A DNA stretch of 6,602 bases from Acidobacteria bacterium RIFCSPHIGHO2_01_FULL_67_28 (GCA_001766965.1 MEKM01000073.1:1-6602); one strand, 5' to 3'. Counted from the stretch's first letter, positions 1 through 5,380 are shown. Made by a program: numbers and translations. The notes: generated by a model not told the origin, from the letters alone.

Positions 1-902
1 ATCAATTCCCGGGTGATGCCTGCCTGGCGGACTTTGTTCATGTGGAGCGTCAGCCGGTCGATCATCTCGGCGGCGTTGTTGGTGGCCGCGTCCATGGCGG
101 TCATGCGGGCGGCCTGCTCGGCGGCGCCCGACTCGAGCAGCGCCCGGTAGACCTGCACCTCGACGTGCCGCGGCAGCAGCCGGTCGAACAGCTCCGCCGG
201 CGGCTGCTCGTAGAGGTAATCGACTTCGGTTTCTCCCGCCGCGGCGACCGGTGCCTCGGCCGGCCGTTCATACGCCGGCGCGCCCGGCACCGCCAGCGGG
301 CCTTCGACGCGGGTCGGCAGAATCCCCTCGATGGGCAGAAGCTTTTCCGTGATCAGCCGCTGCGCCAGGATGCTCTTGAACTCGTTGTAGATGAGATAGA
401 CGGCGTCGAACTCTTTCTTGGTGTAGAGCTCCATCACCTGGGCGGCGATGTCGCGCGCCTGGGCGTAGTCGACCGCGCGCAGGAAGAGGTTGATGTGCTC
501 GGCACGCAGCGTCACCTTGCGCCGGCGGAAGAAGTCGCGGCCTTTCTTGCCGATGGTGATGAGCTCGGGCTCGTGGCCGTTGCGGCGGGCGGCCAGGAAG
601 CGCTCGGCCAGGCGGAAGACGTTGGTGTTGAACGGCCCGCAGAGACCCTTGTCGCCGGAGAGCACCAGCACCAGGACTTTTTCTTCCGGGCGCTTCTCGA
701 GCAGCGGGTGCTTCTGCACTTCGGCGCGGCGGGCGAGTGAGCGCAGCACCTCGAGCATCTGCCCGGCGTAGGGCCGGGCGTTGAACACCCGCTCCTGGGC
801 CCGGCGGAGCTTGGCCGCCGACACCAGCTTCATCGCCCGGGTGATCTTCTGCGTGTTCTGCACCGAGCGGATGCGGCGGCGAAAATCTATCAGCGTCGGC
901 AT
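1..902 (-). CDS. atpG: ATP synthase F1 subunit gamma (partial, C-terminus off the left edge)
   Basis: Gamma is the central rotor shaft of F1Fo ATP synthase; its two long terminal helices turn inside the alpha3beta3 hexamer. Translating down from the ATG at 902 gives 300 uninterrupted codons. The N-terminal helix opens MPTLIDFRRRIRSV and continues NTQKITRAMKLVSAAKLRRAQ. The Rossmann-like core has LSGDKGLCGPFNTN (about 81-94). The conserved C-terminal helix has AARMTAMDAATNNAAEMID (264-282) and ends ITREL, so about a dozen residues are missing. Residues 191-226, between LLP and VDYLYE, form a Pro/Ala/Glu-rich stretch longer than the same spot in E. coli gamma. The ATG lies 2 nt after the stop of a 53-aa ORF made from a duplicate of this gene's own 5' end. 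The best Shine-Dalgarno (AGGAG, 917-921) is 14 nt away, which is long, so coupling to that ORF may matter. The gene looks intact and functional. Confidence 0.97.
   Translation of the reverse strand, partial: MPTLIDFRRRIRSVQNTQKITRAMKLVSAAKLRRAQERVFNARPYAGQMLEVLRSLARRAEVQKHPLLEKRPEEKVLVLVLSGDKGLCGPFNTNVFRLAERFLAARRNGHEPELITIGKKGRDFFRRRKVTLRAEHINLFLRAVDYAQARDIAAQVMELYTKKEFDAVYLIYNEFKSILAQRLITEKLLPIEGILPTRVEGPLAVPGAPAYERPAEAPVAAAGETEVDYLYEQPPAELFDRLLPRHVEVQVYRALLESGAAEQAARMTAMDAATNNAAEMIDRLTLHMNKVRQAGITREL
839..902 (-). repeat. Direct repeat copy 1 (authentic atpG 5' end)
   Basis: These 64 bp match 1003-1066 at 61 positions, offset by 164 bp. The three differences are C852/G1016, C858/G1022 and A882/G1046. 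Two are synonymous in the gamma frame and one changes Gln15 to His in the other copy. This copy is continuous with the full gamma gene. Confidence 0.95.
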
Positions 903-931
903 GGTCAGCTAGCCAGCTCCTGCTTGCTCAG

Positions 932-953
932 CCCAGCGGCCCCCGCCGCTGGG
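932..953 (-). repeat. Perfect 9-bp hairpin in the atpG leader (proximal)
   Basis: The arms CCCAGCGGC (932-940) and GCCGCTGGG (945-953) are fully complementary around a 4-nt loop. In the minus-strand transcript this hairpin ends 10 nt before the AGGAG preceding atpG, so it could affect ribosome access. No U-tract follows it on the minus strand, so it is not a terminator for the atp operon. Confidence 0.8.
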
Positions 954-963
954 AGCTTTGTTT

Positions 964-985
964 CCCCCAGGCAGGGGCCTGGGGG
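964..985 (-). repeat. Perfect 9-bp hairpin in the atpG leader (distal)
   Basis: The arms CCCCCAGGC (964-972) and GCCTGGGGG (977-985) pair perfectly around a 4-nt loop. It lies 10 nt from the other hairpin, and the two together fill the core of the 100-bp linker between the atpG 5' copies. It looks like the compact GC-rich palindromes common in intergenic space of high-GC genomes. Confidence 0.8.
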
Positions 986-1002
986 CTCGGCGAGGAAAAG
1001 GA

Positions 1003-1066
1003 GGGTGATCTTCTGGGTGTTGTGCACCGAGCGGATGCGGCGGCGGAAATCTATCAGCGTCGGCAT
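1003..1066 (-). repeat. Direct repeat copy 2 (orphan atpG 5' end)
   Basis: Second copy of the 64-bp repeat. Homology runs from the ATG through codon 21 (Thr) and stops abruptly at the linker boundary near 1003. Because the linker is not duplicated, this is not a simple tandem duplication. Confidence 0.95.
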
Positions 1067-1072
1067 CAGGAG

Positions 1073-1306
1073 TTATTCTTGGTGCAATACATGCTCAGGA
1101 TGACTGCATTCTTCGATCTCGAAGGCCCAGTCGGGATGTTCACCTTCTGCCGCGTGAAGGAACTTCCCGGCCTCTTCGCGGCTAGGGAAGTTGCCGAAAT
1201 CCTTTCTCCTCCCGGCTTCCTCCCTTTCCTTCCACCCGATAACGTGATACTTCCCCTGCACGGTGATTCCACTTACCGCTGTGGAGTTTTTCCTTTCATG
1301 AGCCAC
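1073..1306 (-). CDS. Small hypothetical protein in the atpA-atpG insertion
   Basis: I do not recognise this protein. The longest reading is 77 aa from a GTG at 1306, which overlaps the end of the upstream gene by 34 nt. An internal GTG at 1261 gives 62 aa with a weak GTGGA signal upstream and may be the real start. The sequence looks protein-like: a probable beta segment (GKYHVIGWKE), a charged turn, a second short strand (DFGNF), a helix (SREEAGKFLHAAEG) and a final strand after HPDW (AFEIEEC). That pattern suggests a small compact alpha/beta domain, by inference only. The competing frame here (1066-1272) is rich in Ser, Arg, Gly and Pro and reads like a shadow. The gene lies in the lower-GC segment with its neighbour, and its TAA is 6 nt before the orphan gamma start, so it is probably cotranscribed with the atp genes. 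Confidence 0.5.
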   Translation of the reverse strand: MAHERKNSTAVSGITVQGKYHVIGWKEREEAGRRKDFGNFPSREEAGKFLHAAEGEHPDWAFEIEECSHPEHVLHQE

Positions 1307-1761
1307 GTAAGAAAACCAGCTACCAGTGCGATCGCGATGCAGCGGGCAAATGCAGCTGTCCAGTCGGGTGGCGTTCCACCAAAGACGGCCAGATCAGTCC
1401 ACTGACGCGGTGGGTTGAGCAGCTGCAGAACCATGAGTATTACCGCAATGCCCCATAGAATCTTGAGCTTTCTCTGGGTTGACATAGTTGACCCTGCGGG
1501 CGTTGTTCCGTAAAGTTCTTCCTTGAGTTTCTTAATGTCCCGTTTGTACGACTCGACTTCTTTCTGTAGAAGTGTGGCCTGTTCCTGATACCCTTCTGGT
1601 CTCTTATCCATCAACTCCTGTATCTCTTGTTCGGACAAGTATATCTCTTCTTCCCGGTCCTCGATCTGCCCCAGGATCTCCCAGTCCTCTCTTACGCACG
1701 GGTCTACAACGTCTTGGCCGTGATGCGGAACGCCGCCATCTTGTGTTTTCGCCATAACCAT
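1273..1761 (-). CDS. Hypothetical coiled-coil protein with two C-terminal membrane segments, inserted between atpA and atpG
   Basis: I do not recognise this 162-residue protein, and no standard ATP synthase subunit fits it. The ATG at 1761 shares a base with the atpA stop (TAATG), an arrangement typical of translational coupling; a second ATG at 1755 is possible. Residues 24-83 are highly charged and Glu/Lys/Gln-rich with heptad-like spacing, for example EIQELMDK and KRDIKKLKEEL, so a coiled coil is likely. Residues 101-117 (ILWGIAVILMVLQLL) and about 137-155 (ending FLTWL) are hydrophobic and should form a membrane hairpin, with a basic KGKTPQR tail on the cytoplasmic side. An internal ATG at 1485 with AGGG upstream could alone encode the 70-residue two-TM part. 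The DNA is clearly less GC-rich than atpA or atpG, which suggests acquisition. It might act as an assembly or regulatory factor for ATP synthase, or be a passenger. AtpI was considered, but the coiled coil and position argue against it. Confidence 0.72.
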   Translation of the reverse strand: MVMAKTQDGGVPHHGQDVVDPCVREDWEILGQIEDREEEIYLSEQEIQELMDKRPEGYQEQATLLQKEVESYKRDIKKLKEELYGTTPAGSTMSTQRKLKILWGIAVILMVLQLLNPPRQWTDLAVFGGTPPDWTAAFARCIAIALVAGFLTWLMKGKTPQR

Positions 1762-3296
1762 TAGTGGGCGGCACGGGCGGCGCGCTCGGCCGCGAACTTC
1801 TCTTTGAACTCCTTCAGGGCCTTGTGGAGCTCTCCGCGCACCTCGTCGTCCAGGGTTTTCTTCTCGCGGATTTTCTTGAGCAGGCCCGCGTAGCCAGTGT
1901 CGAGGAAGTCGTAGAGGGCGTGCTCGAAGGCGCGGCACTCGCTGACGGGGAGGTCGTCCACGTAGCCGTTGGTGCCGGCGAAGACGATGGCGACCTGCTT
2001 TTCCACCGGCAGGGGCACGAACTGGTCCTGCTTCAGGAGCTCGGTCAGGCGCCCGCCGCGGGAGAGCTGGGCCTGGGTGGCCTTGTCGAGCTCGGAGCCG
2101 AACTGGGCGAAGGCGGCCAGCTCGCGGTACTGCGCCAGCTCCAGCCGCAGCGTCCCCGCCACCTGCTTCATGGCCTTAATCTGGGCGTTGCCGCCCACGC
2201 GGCTGACCGACAAGCCGACGTTGATGGCCGGGCGGATGCCGCCGTGGAAGAGGTCGGCCTCGAGATAAATCTGCCCGTCGGTGATGGAGATGACGTTCGT
2301 CGGGATGTAGGCGGAGATATCGCCCGCCTGGGTCTCGATGACCGGCAGGGCGGTGAGCGAGCCGCCGCCGCCCTCCTTCGAAAGCTTGGCGGCGCGCTCG
2401 AGCAGGCGCGAGTGGAGGTAGAAGACGTCGCCCGGGAACGCCTCGCGGCCGGGCGGCCGCCGCAAGAGCAGCGAAATCTCGCGGTAGGCGGCGGCGTGCT
2501 TGGAGAGATCGTCGTAGAAACACACGGCGTGCTGGCCGCGGTCGCGGAAGTATTCGCCGATGGCGCAGCCGGCGTACGGGGCGATGTACTGCATGGTGGC
2601 AGGCTCGGAGGCCGAAGAGGTGACCACCACGGTGTAGTCCATGGACCCGGCGTCTTCGAGCGCCTTCACCACCTGCGCCACCGTCGAGCGCTTCTGGCCG
2701 ATGGCCACGTAGATGCAGATGACGTCGCCGCCCTTCTGGTTCAGGATGGTGTCGAGGATGATGGCGGTCTTGCCGGTCTGGCGGTCGCCGATGATGAGCT
2801 CGCGCTGGCCGCGCCCGATGGGGATCATGGCGTCCACGGCCTTGATACCGGTCTGCAGCGGCTCGCGCACCGGCTGGCGCTCGAGCACGCCCGGGGCCAG
2901 GCGCTCCAGCGCGTTGAACTTGTCGGTGGCGATGGCCCCCTTGCCGTCGACCGGCTGCCCGAGGGGGTTGACCACGCGCCCCACCAGCGCTTCGCCCACC
3001 GGCACCGACATGATCTTGCCGGTGCGCTTGACCGTGTCGCCTTCTTTGATTTCCTGGTACTCGCCCAGCAGCACCGCGCCCACCTGGTCTTCCTCCAGGT
3101 TCAAGGCGATCCCCGTCACTCCGCGGGGGAACTCCAGCATCTCCACCGCCATGCACTTCTCCAGGCCGTGGATGCGGGCGATGCCGTCGCCCACCGAAAT
3201 CACCGAGCCGATCTCTTCCACCGCGACCGTCTGCTCGTAGTTCTTGATCTGCTCGCGCAGGAGCTTGGTGATTTCGTCGGCTTTGATGTTGGCCAT
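1761..3296 (-). CDS. atpA: ATP synthase F1 subunit alpha
   Basis: Alpha forms the non-catalytic nucleotide-binding positions of the alpha3beta3 head on the cytoplasmic side of the membrane. The product is 511 aa, a normal length. The N-terminal beta-barrel contains VGDGIARIHGLEK (35-47). The Walker A loop is GDRQTGKT (170-177) and the Walker B region is CFYDDLSKHAAAYR (259-272). The ATPase alpha/beta signature PAINVGLSVS (356-365) is followed by the conserved Arg finger R366. The helical C-terminal domain ends KFAAERAARAAH. The ATG at 3296 has a strong GAGGGGAG Shine-Dalgarno 5 nt upstream and follows atpH by 12 nt. The stop TAA at 1761-1763 overlaps the ATG of the uncharacterised membrane protein. 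Nothing appears damaged. Confidence 0.99.
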   Translation of the reverse strand: MANIKADEITKLLREQIKNYEQTVAVEEIGSVISVGDGIARIHGLEKCMAVEMLEFPRGVTGIALNLEEDQVGAVLLGEYQEIKEGDTVKRTGKIMSVPVGEALVGRVVNPLGQPVDGKGAIATDKFNALERLAPGVLERQPVREPLQTGIKAVDAMIPIGRGQRELIIGDRQTGKTAIILDTILNQKGGDVICIYVAIGQKRSTVAQVVKALEDAGSMDYTVVVTSSASEPATMQYIAPYAGCAIGEYFRDRGQHAVCFYDDLSKHAAAYREISLLLRRPPGREAFPGDVFYLHSRLLERAAKLSKEGGGGSLTALPVIETQAGDISAYIPTNVISITDGQIYLEADLFHGGIRPAINVGLSVSRVGGNAQIKAMKQVAGTLRLELAQYRELAAFAQFGSELDKATQAQLSRGGRLTELLKQDQFVPLPVEKQVAIVFAGTNGYVDDLPVSECRAFEHALYDFLDTGYAGLLKKIREKKTLDDEVRGELHKALKEFKEKFAAERAARAAH

Positions 3297-3308
3297 GAGG
3301 TCTCCCCT

Positions 3309-3878
3309 CTAGCGTGATTCCGTAGTCAGCTGCTGCTGCAGCCGGCGCAAGCGGGCGCGCAGCGAGCCGTCGTAGATGGTGCTGCCCATCCGGGCCACGC
3401 CGCCGGCGAGGATCGCCGCGTCTTCGCGATAGCGCAGCTCGACCTGCGCGCCGGCGAGCGTCGCCAGGCGCTCTTCGAGCAGCTTCTTCTGCCCGGTGTT
3501 CAGGGTGAAGGCGGTGGTGATTTCCACCGGGACAATCCCCAGCCGCGCGTACACTTCGCGGTCGAACGCGGCGAGCACGGCGTCGAGCAGGTCGAGCCGC
3601 CGGTGGTCGAGCAGCACGCCCAGGAAGTTGCGCGTCAGCTCGCTCCACCCCAGCAGCTTTCGCAGGCGCTCGAGCAGAGCCCGCTTTTCCTCGCGGCTAA
3701 CGGCCGGGCTGGCGAGGATGTTGCGCAGCGCCGCGTGCTGGCGGAGCACGGCCGCGAAGTCCGTCAGCTGCTGCTTACTGTGCTGCACCTCGGCCTGCTG
3801 CTTCGCTGGCGGCAGCTTGGCGGCAAAAATAATGTCGGCCAGCGCGCGGGCGTAGCGGCGGGCAAGAGCGAGCGACAC
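3309..3878 (-). CDS. atpH: ATP synthase F1 subunit delta (OSCP-type)
   Basis: Delta sits on top of the alpha3beta3 head and joins it to the b/b' peripheral stalk. The product is 189 aa, close to the usual 175-190. The N-terminal helical domain begins MSLALARRYARALAD, containing the typical YARAL motif. The C-terminal part has the family's characteristic ILAGGVARMGSTIYDGSLR region (about 157-175) and then a terminal helix. The start is GTG at 3878, chosen because GGAGGG lies 8 nt upstream and the preceding atpF stop is only 3 nt away. It falls between b and alpha, as in many bacterial atp operons. Confidence 0.96.
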   Translation of the reverse strand: MSLALARRYARALADIIFAAKLPPAKQQAEVQHSKQQLTDFAAVLRQHAALRNILASPAVSREEKRALLERLRKLLGWSELTRNFLGVLLDHRRLDLLDAVLAAFDREVYARLGIVPVEITTAFTLNTGQKKLLEERLATLAGAQVELRYREDAAILAGGVARMGSTIYDGSLRARLRRLQQQLTTESR

Positions 3879-3881
3879 GGC

Positions 3882-4469
3882 CTAGGCCCTCCGTTCCTTC
3901 CCCGGCGCCAGGTGGCCGGCGAACGCCTGGAAAAGCGCGGCGTGCGTCTGCGGGGTGAGGCGCTGGCGGATTTCCTGCTCGGCCAGACTCACCGCCAGCC
4001 GCGCCGCGTAGGCGCGCAGCTCGAGCCGCGCCGCCCGCGTCACCGACTCCATTTCCGCCCGGGCGGTCGCCAGGACGCGCTCGGCTTCGCGCCGGGCGGC
4101 TTCCTGGATGCGCTGTTTTTCGGCGGCGGCGTTTTCGGCGGCGTCCGCCCGCAGCCCGGCGACCTCCTGCTCCAGCCGCGCCAGTCGCCCCTCCACCTCC
4201 GCCAGGCGCTTCCGCGACTCCTCCCGCGCCTTGCGGGCTTCTTCGATGCCGCTGCGGATGGCGGCGCGCTGCCCGGCGAAGAATTCCCCCAGCGGCTTGC
4301 GCAGGAGGTAACCGAGCCCGCCGAAGACGGTGATGAAATTCAGCCACTTGAAAATGAGCTCGGTCGGGATGCCCCCGGCGGCGTGCTCACCTTCTTCGGC
4401 GGCCAGGGCCGACGCGAGCGGCGCCAGCACGAGAAGGGCAAGCAAGAGTGCCGCGGTCGAGCGCTTCAT
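3882..4469 (-). CDS. atpF: ATP synthase Fo subunit b (second b-type gene, with signal-like leader)
   Basis: The b subunits form the peripheral stalk that anchors the F1 head to the membrane. This 195-aa product starts with a signal-peptide-like stretch (KRSTAALLLALLVLAPLASA, residues 2-21) followed by AAEEGEH, then a second hydrophobic segment near residues 37-57 (IFKWLNFITVFGGLGYLL). After RKPLGEFF it is a long charged coiled coil rich in Ala, Arg and Glu up to about residue 165. Such leaders are known in b subunits from Acidobacteria and Deltaproteobacteria; whether it is cleaved is not shown. The ATG overlaps the previous stop in an ATGA (4466-4469), so translation is coupled to the first b gene. 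It ends in TAG, 3 nt before atpH. Confidence 0.93.
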   Translation of the reverse strand: MKRSTAALLLALLVLAPLASALAAEEGEHAAGGIPTELIFKWLNFITVFGGLGYLLRKPLGEFFAGQRAAIRSGIEEARKAREESRKRLAEVEGRLARLEQEVAGLRADAAENAAAEKQRIQEAARREAERVLATARAEMESVTRAARLELRAYAARLAVSLAEQEIRQRLTPQTHAALFQAFAGHLAPGKERRA

Positions 4470-4921
4470 GCGCGGCCGCCTCCGGTGGGTTCGAGCAGCG
4501 TGCGGGTGATTTCTTCGGCCAGCCGGCGGGTTTCGGCGTCGAGGTCTTTCTTGGCCTGGGCGACGTCGCCGGCGATTTCGAGCTTAGCCTGGCGGACCAT
4601 CTGCCCGGCCTGCTCGCGGGTTTCGCGCAGGATGCGGGCGCGCTCCTCGAGCGCCAGTCGGCGGGCGGCTTCCTGCTGGCGGTAGATTTCGGCGCGCGCA
4701 TGCCGGAGCGATTCCTCGTACTGGCGGAGCTTCTCGTTGGCCTGGGCGACGAGCTGGTCGGCTTCCTGGCGCGCGCCCTCGGTGGCGGCCCGGCGCTCGG
4801 CCAGCACGCGCTCGAGCGGCTTCCAGAAGGCCCAGCGCAGGAAGAAGAAGAACAGGAGAACGATAACGGTGGTGGGCAGCGCCCCCCAGAGAAGTCCCTG
4901 CAACTGATGGAGGATGTCCAT
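4466..4921 (-). CDS. atpF: ATP synthase Fo subunit b (first b-type gene, b/b')
   Basis: This 151-aa protein is the first gene of the operon fragment. It has a short N-terminus (MDILHQLQGLLWGALPTT), one membrane segment (about residues 17-34, VIVLLFFFFLRWAFW) and the typical KPLERVLAERR motif. A long Glu/Gln/Arg/Ala coiled coil follows to the end. Together with the next gene it would give a heterodimeric stator stalk, as in photosynthetic bacteria, alphaproteobacteria and others. The ATG at 4921 is chosen because the family N-terminus begins there and a GGAAG lies 5 nt upstream. The frame stays open back to a TTG at 5047, but that extension reads like translated intergenic repeat (QACLRQAG) and begins almost at the predicted transcription start. 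It overlaps the second b gene by 4 nt. Confidence 0.93.
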   Translation of the reverse strand: MDILHQLQGLLWGALPTTVIVLLFFFFLRWAFWKPLERVLAERRAATEGARQEADQLVAQANEKLRQYEESLRHARAEIYRQQEAARRLALEERARILRETREQAGQMVRQAKLEIAGDVAQAKKDLDAETRRLAEEITRTLLEPTGGGRA

Positions 4922-4933
4922 GTTCTTCCGCTC

Positions 4934-4954
4934 GCCTGCTTGCCGCAGGCAGGC
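4934..4954 (-). repeat. GC-rich palindromic hairpin in the atp leader
   Basis: GCCTGC (4934-4939) can pair with GCAGGC at 4945-4950 or at 4949-4954, giving alternative small hairpins. In the transcript it ends 12 nt before the atpF' ATG, next to the GGAAG. It could modulate initiation of the first atp gene, or be a dispersed intergenic repeat; I cannot tell which from one copy. Confidence 0.5.
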
Positions 4955-5056
4955 TTGGGGTGAAGGCCGGTCCGCTTCGCCCGCTTTCCCCGCCGCGCTG
5001 GCCCGATTCGGGTTTGCGCTCAACGAGGCCCGACGACGCGGGCGCAAAGACAGACG

Positions 5057-5085
5057 TTTCTAACACAGCCCCACGCAAGGGTCAA
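5057..5085 (-). promoter_or_regulatory. Sigma70-type extended -10 promoter for the atp operon
   Basis: On the minus strand the -35 is TTGACC (5080-5085, 5/6 to consensus), the spacer is 17 nt, and the -10 is TAGAAA (5057-5062, 4/6) preceded by TGT, a perfect extended -10 motif. Transcription would start near 5050, leaving a leader of about 130 nt to the atpF' ATG. Spacing and position are right for the operon promoter, and no atp gene lies further upstream. Confidence 0.65.
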
Positions 5086-5100
5086 GGCAGGCCGGTTGTG

Positions 5101-5249
5101 TTTGCGTTTTTTGCGGTTTCTGCCCTTCGGCTTCGCTCAGGGCAAATTCCGCTGTGCGGAATTTGCGGATTTGGGGAGCGCGTTTCCGGCCCCCAAAACG
5201 CGCTCGCGGAAAAAAACGTCCGCAAAAACCGCAAAAACCGCAAAAACCG
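5101..5249. repeat. Nested inverted-repeat block
   Basis: The outer arms at 5101-5119 and 5226-5244 are complementary at 18 of 19 positions. Inside lie three more palindromes. TGCCCT/AGGGCA (5121-5126, 5139-5144) encloses a CTTCGGCTTCGCTC-like motif often seen in dispersed repeats of environmental genomes. A perfect 11-bp hairpin GCAAATTCCGC/GCGGAATTTGC (5142-5152, 5156-5166) has a 3-nt loop. A perfect 10-bp hairpin GAGCGCGTTT/AAACGCGCTC (5176-5185, 5196-5205) has a 10-nt loop. The block lies just upstream of the atp -35. It may be a non-autonomous palindromic element or a control structure. Confidence 0.7.
5220..5249. repeat. Short tandem repeat, 3 units of CCGCAAAAA plus CCG
   Basis: Three exact 9-bp units run from 5220 to 5246, followed by a partial fourth (CCG). 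They form the right arm of the nested inverted-repeat block and contain phased A5 tracts at 9-bp spacing, close to one helical turn, so the DNA may be bent here. Confidence 0.85.
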
Positions 5250-5283
5250 TAGACTCGGAACCGCCAGTTGTGCTAGCGAAGCA

Positions 5284-5380
5284 GTAGCGGCGAGGAACGC
5301 AGCCTTTGCGTTCCTCGTCGGGAGTTCGTTGGTTGGAAACGGCCGGCGACGAAGGCAAACCCCGCCTTCGTCGCCGCTAC
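5284..5380. repeat. REPIN-like pair of inverted GTAG-headed REP hairpins
   Basis: The left unit starts with GTAG (5284-5287), followed by a 13-bp stem (5288-5300 with 5308-5320, one G-T pair) and a 7-nt loop. The right unit, in inverse orientation, has a perfect 13-bp stem (5344-5356 with 5364-5376), a 7-nt loop, and ends CTAC (5377-5380), the complement of GTAG. Both stems share the head GTAGCGGCGA and are 23 bp apart. A GTAG tetranucleotide followed by a palindrome is the hallmark of REPs mobilised by RAYT (TnpA-REP) transposases, and an inverted pair is a REPIN. No RAYT gene lies in the window, so it would be moved in trans. Confidence 0.75.

Larger units (their letters stand above)
905..1066 (-). 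pseudogene. Truncated duplicate of the atpG 5' end, now a 53-aa upstream ORF
   Basis: This ATG-started ORF begins with the first 21 residues of gamma, differing only by Q15H. It then leaves gamma homology and reads LLFLAEPPGPCLGETK into the hairpin linker, ending in TGA at 905-907. The ATG (1064-1066) is 6 nt after the stop of the preceding small ORF. No good Shine-Dalgarno precedes it (upstream minus-strand bases AATAACTCCTG). The TGA sits 2 nt before the true atpG ATG, so ribosomes finishing here could reinitiate on atpG. It may be an inert scar of a rearrangement, a translational coupling device, or a source of a gamma N-terminal helix peptide; the first two are more likely. What is certain is the duplication and the open frame; expression is unknown. 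Confidence 0.75.
1067..1761. other. Lower-GC segment interrupting the atpA-atpG junction
   Basis: Sampled 60-bp lines here are about 45-63% G+C, whereas a sampled line in atpA exceeds 75%. The drop begins right at the atpA stop and ends at the orphan gamma start. Only two uncharacterised ORFs lie inside, and I see no transposase, integrase or terminal inverted repeats. Both ORFs follow the operon's direction. This fits an acquired cassette that has been kept in the operon, but origin is inferred from composition and position. Confidence 0.65.

Noticed and set aside
1066..1272. 68-aa minus-strand frame starting with GTG right after the membrane ORF stop and ending TGATG on the orphan gamma start
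   Set aside because: The junction spacing is tempting, but the Ser/Arg/Gly/Pro-rich composition looks like a shadow of the more protein-like overlapping frame; it is not fully excluded.
1762..1938. N-terminal extension of the membrane ORF into atpA
   Set aside because: The extension reads Arg/Pro-rich in an alternate frame of atpA; the ATG at 1761 overlapping the atpA stop is a better start.
1764..3317. A 517-codon plus-strand open frame opposite atpA
   Set aside because: Its product is a Val/Gly/Ala/Asp/His-rich mirror of atpA codons, typical of antisense frames in high-GC DNA; atpA on the other strand is unmistakable.
2176..3648. A 490-codon minus-strand frame across atpA and atpH
   Set aside because: An Arg/Pro/Gly-rich out-of-frame shadow of two clearly real genes.
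4922..5047. 42-residue N-terminal extension of the first b subunit from a TTG
   Set aside because: It is non-homologous, contains translated repeat sequence, and would start about 3 nt after the predicted transcription start.
5142..5205. Intrinsic terminators in the intergenic hairpins
   Set aside because: Neither stem is followed by a T-run on the strand that would be transcribed, and the flanking genes are divergent, so no terminator is needed here.
5220..5249. CRISPR-like repeat array
   Set aside because: Units are only 9 bp and directly adjacent, with no spacers and no cas genes nearby.
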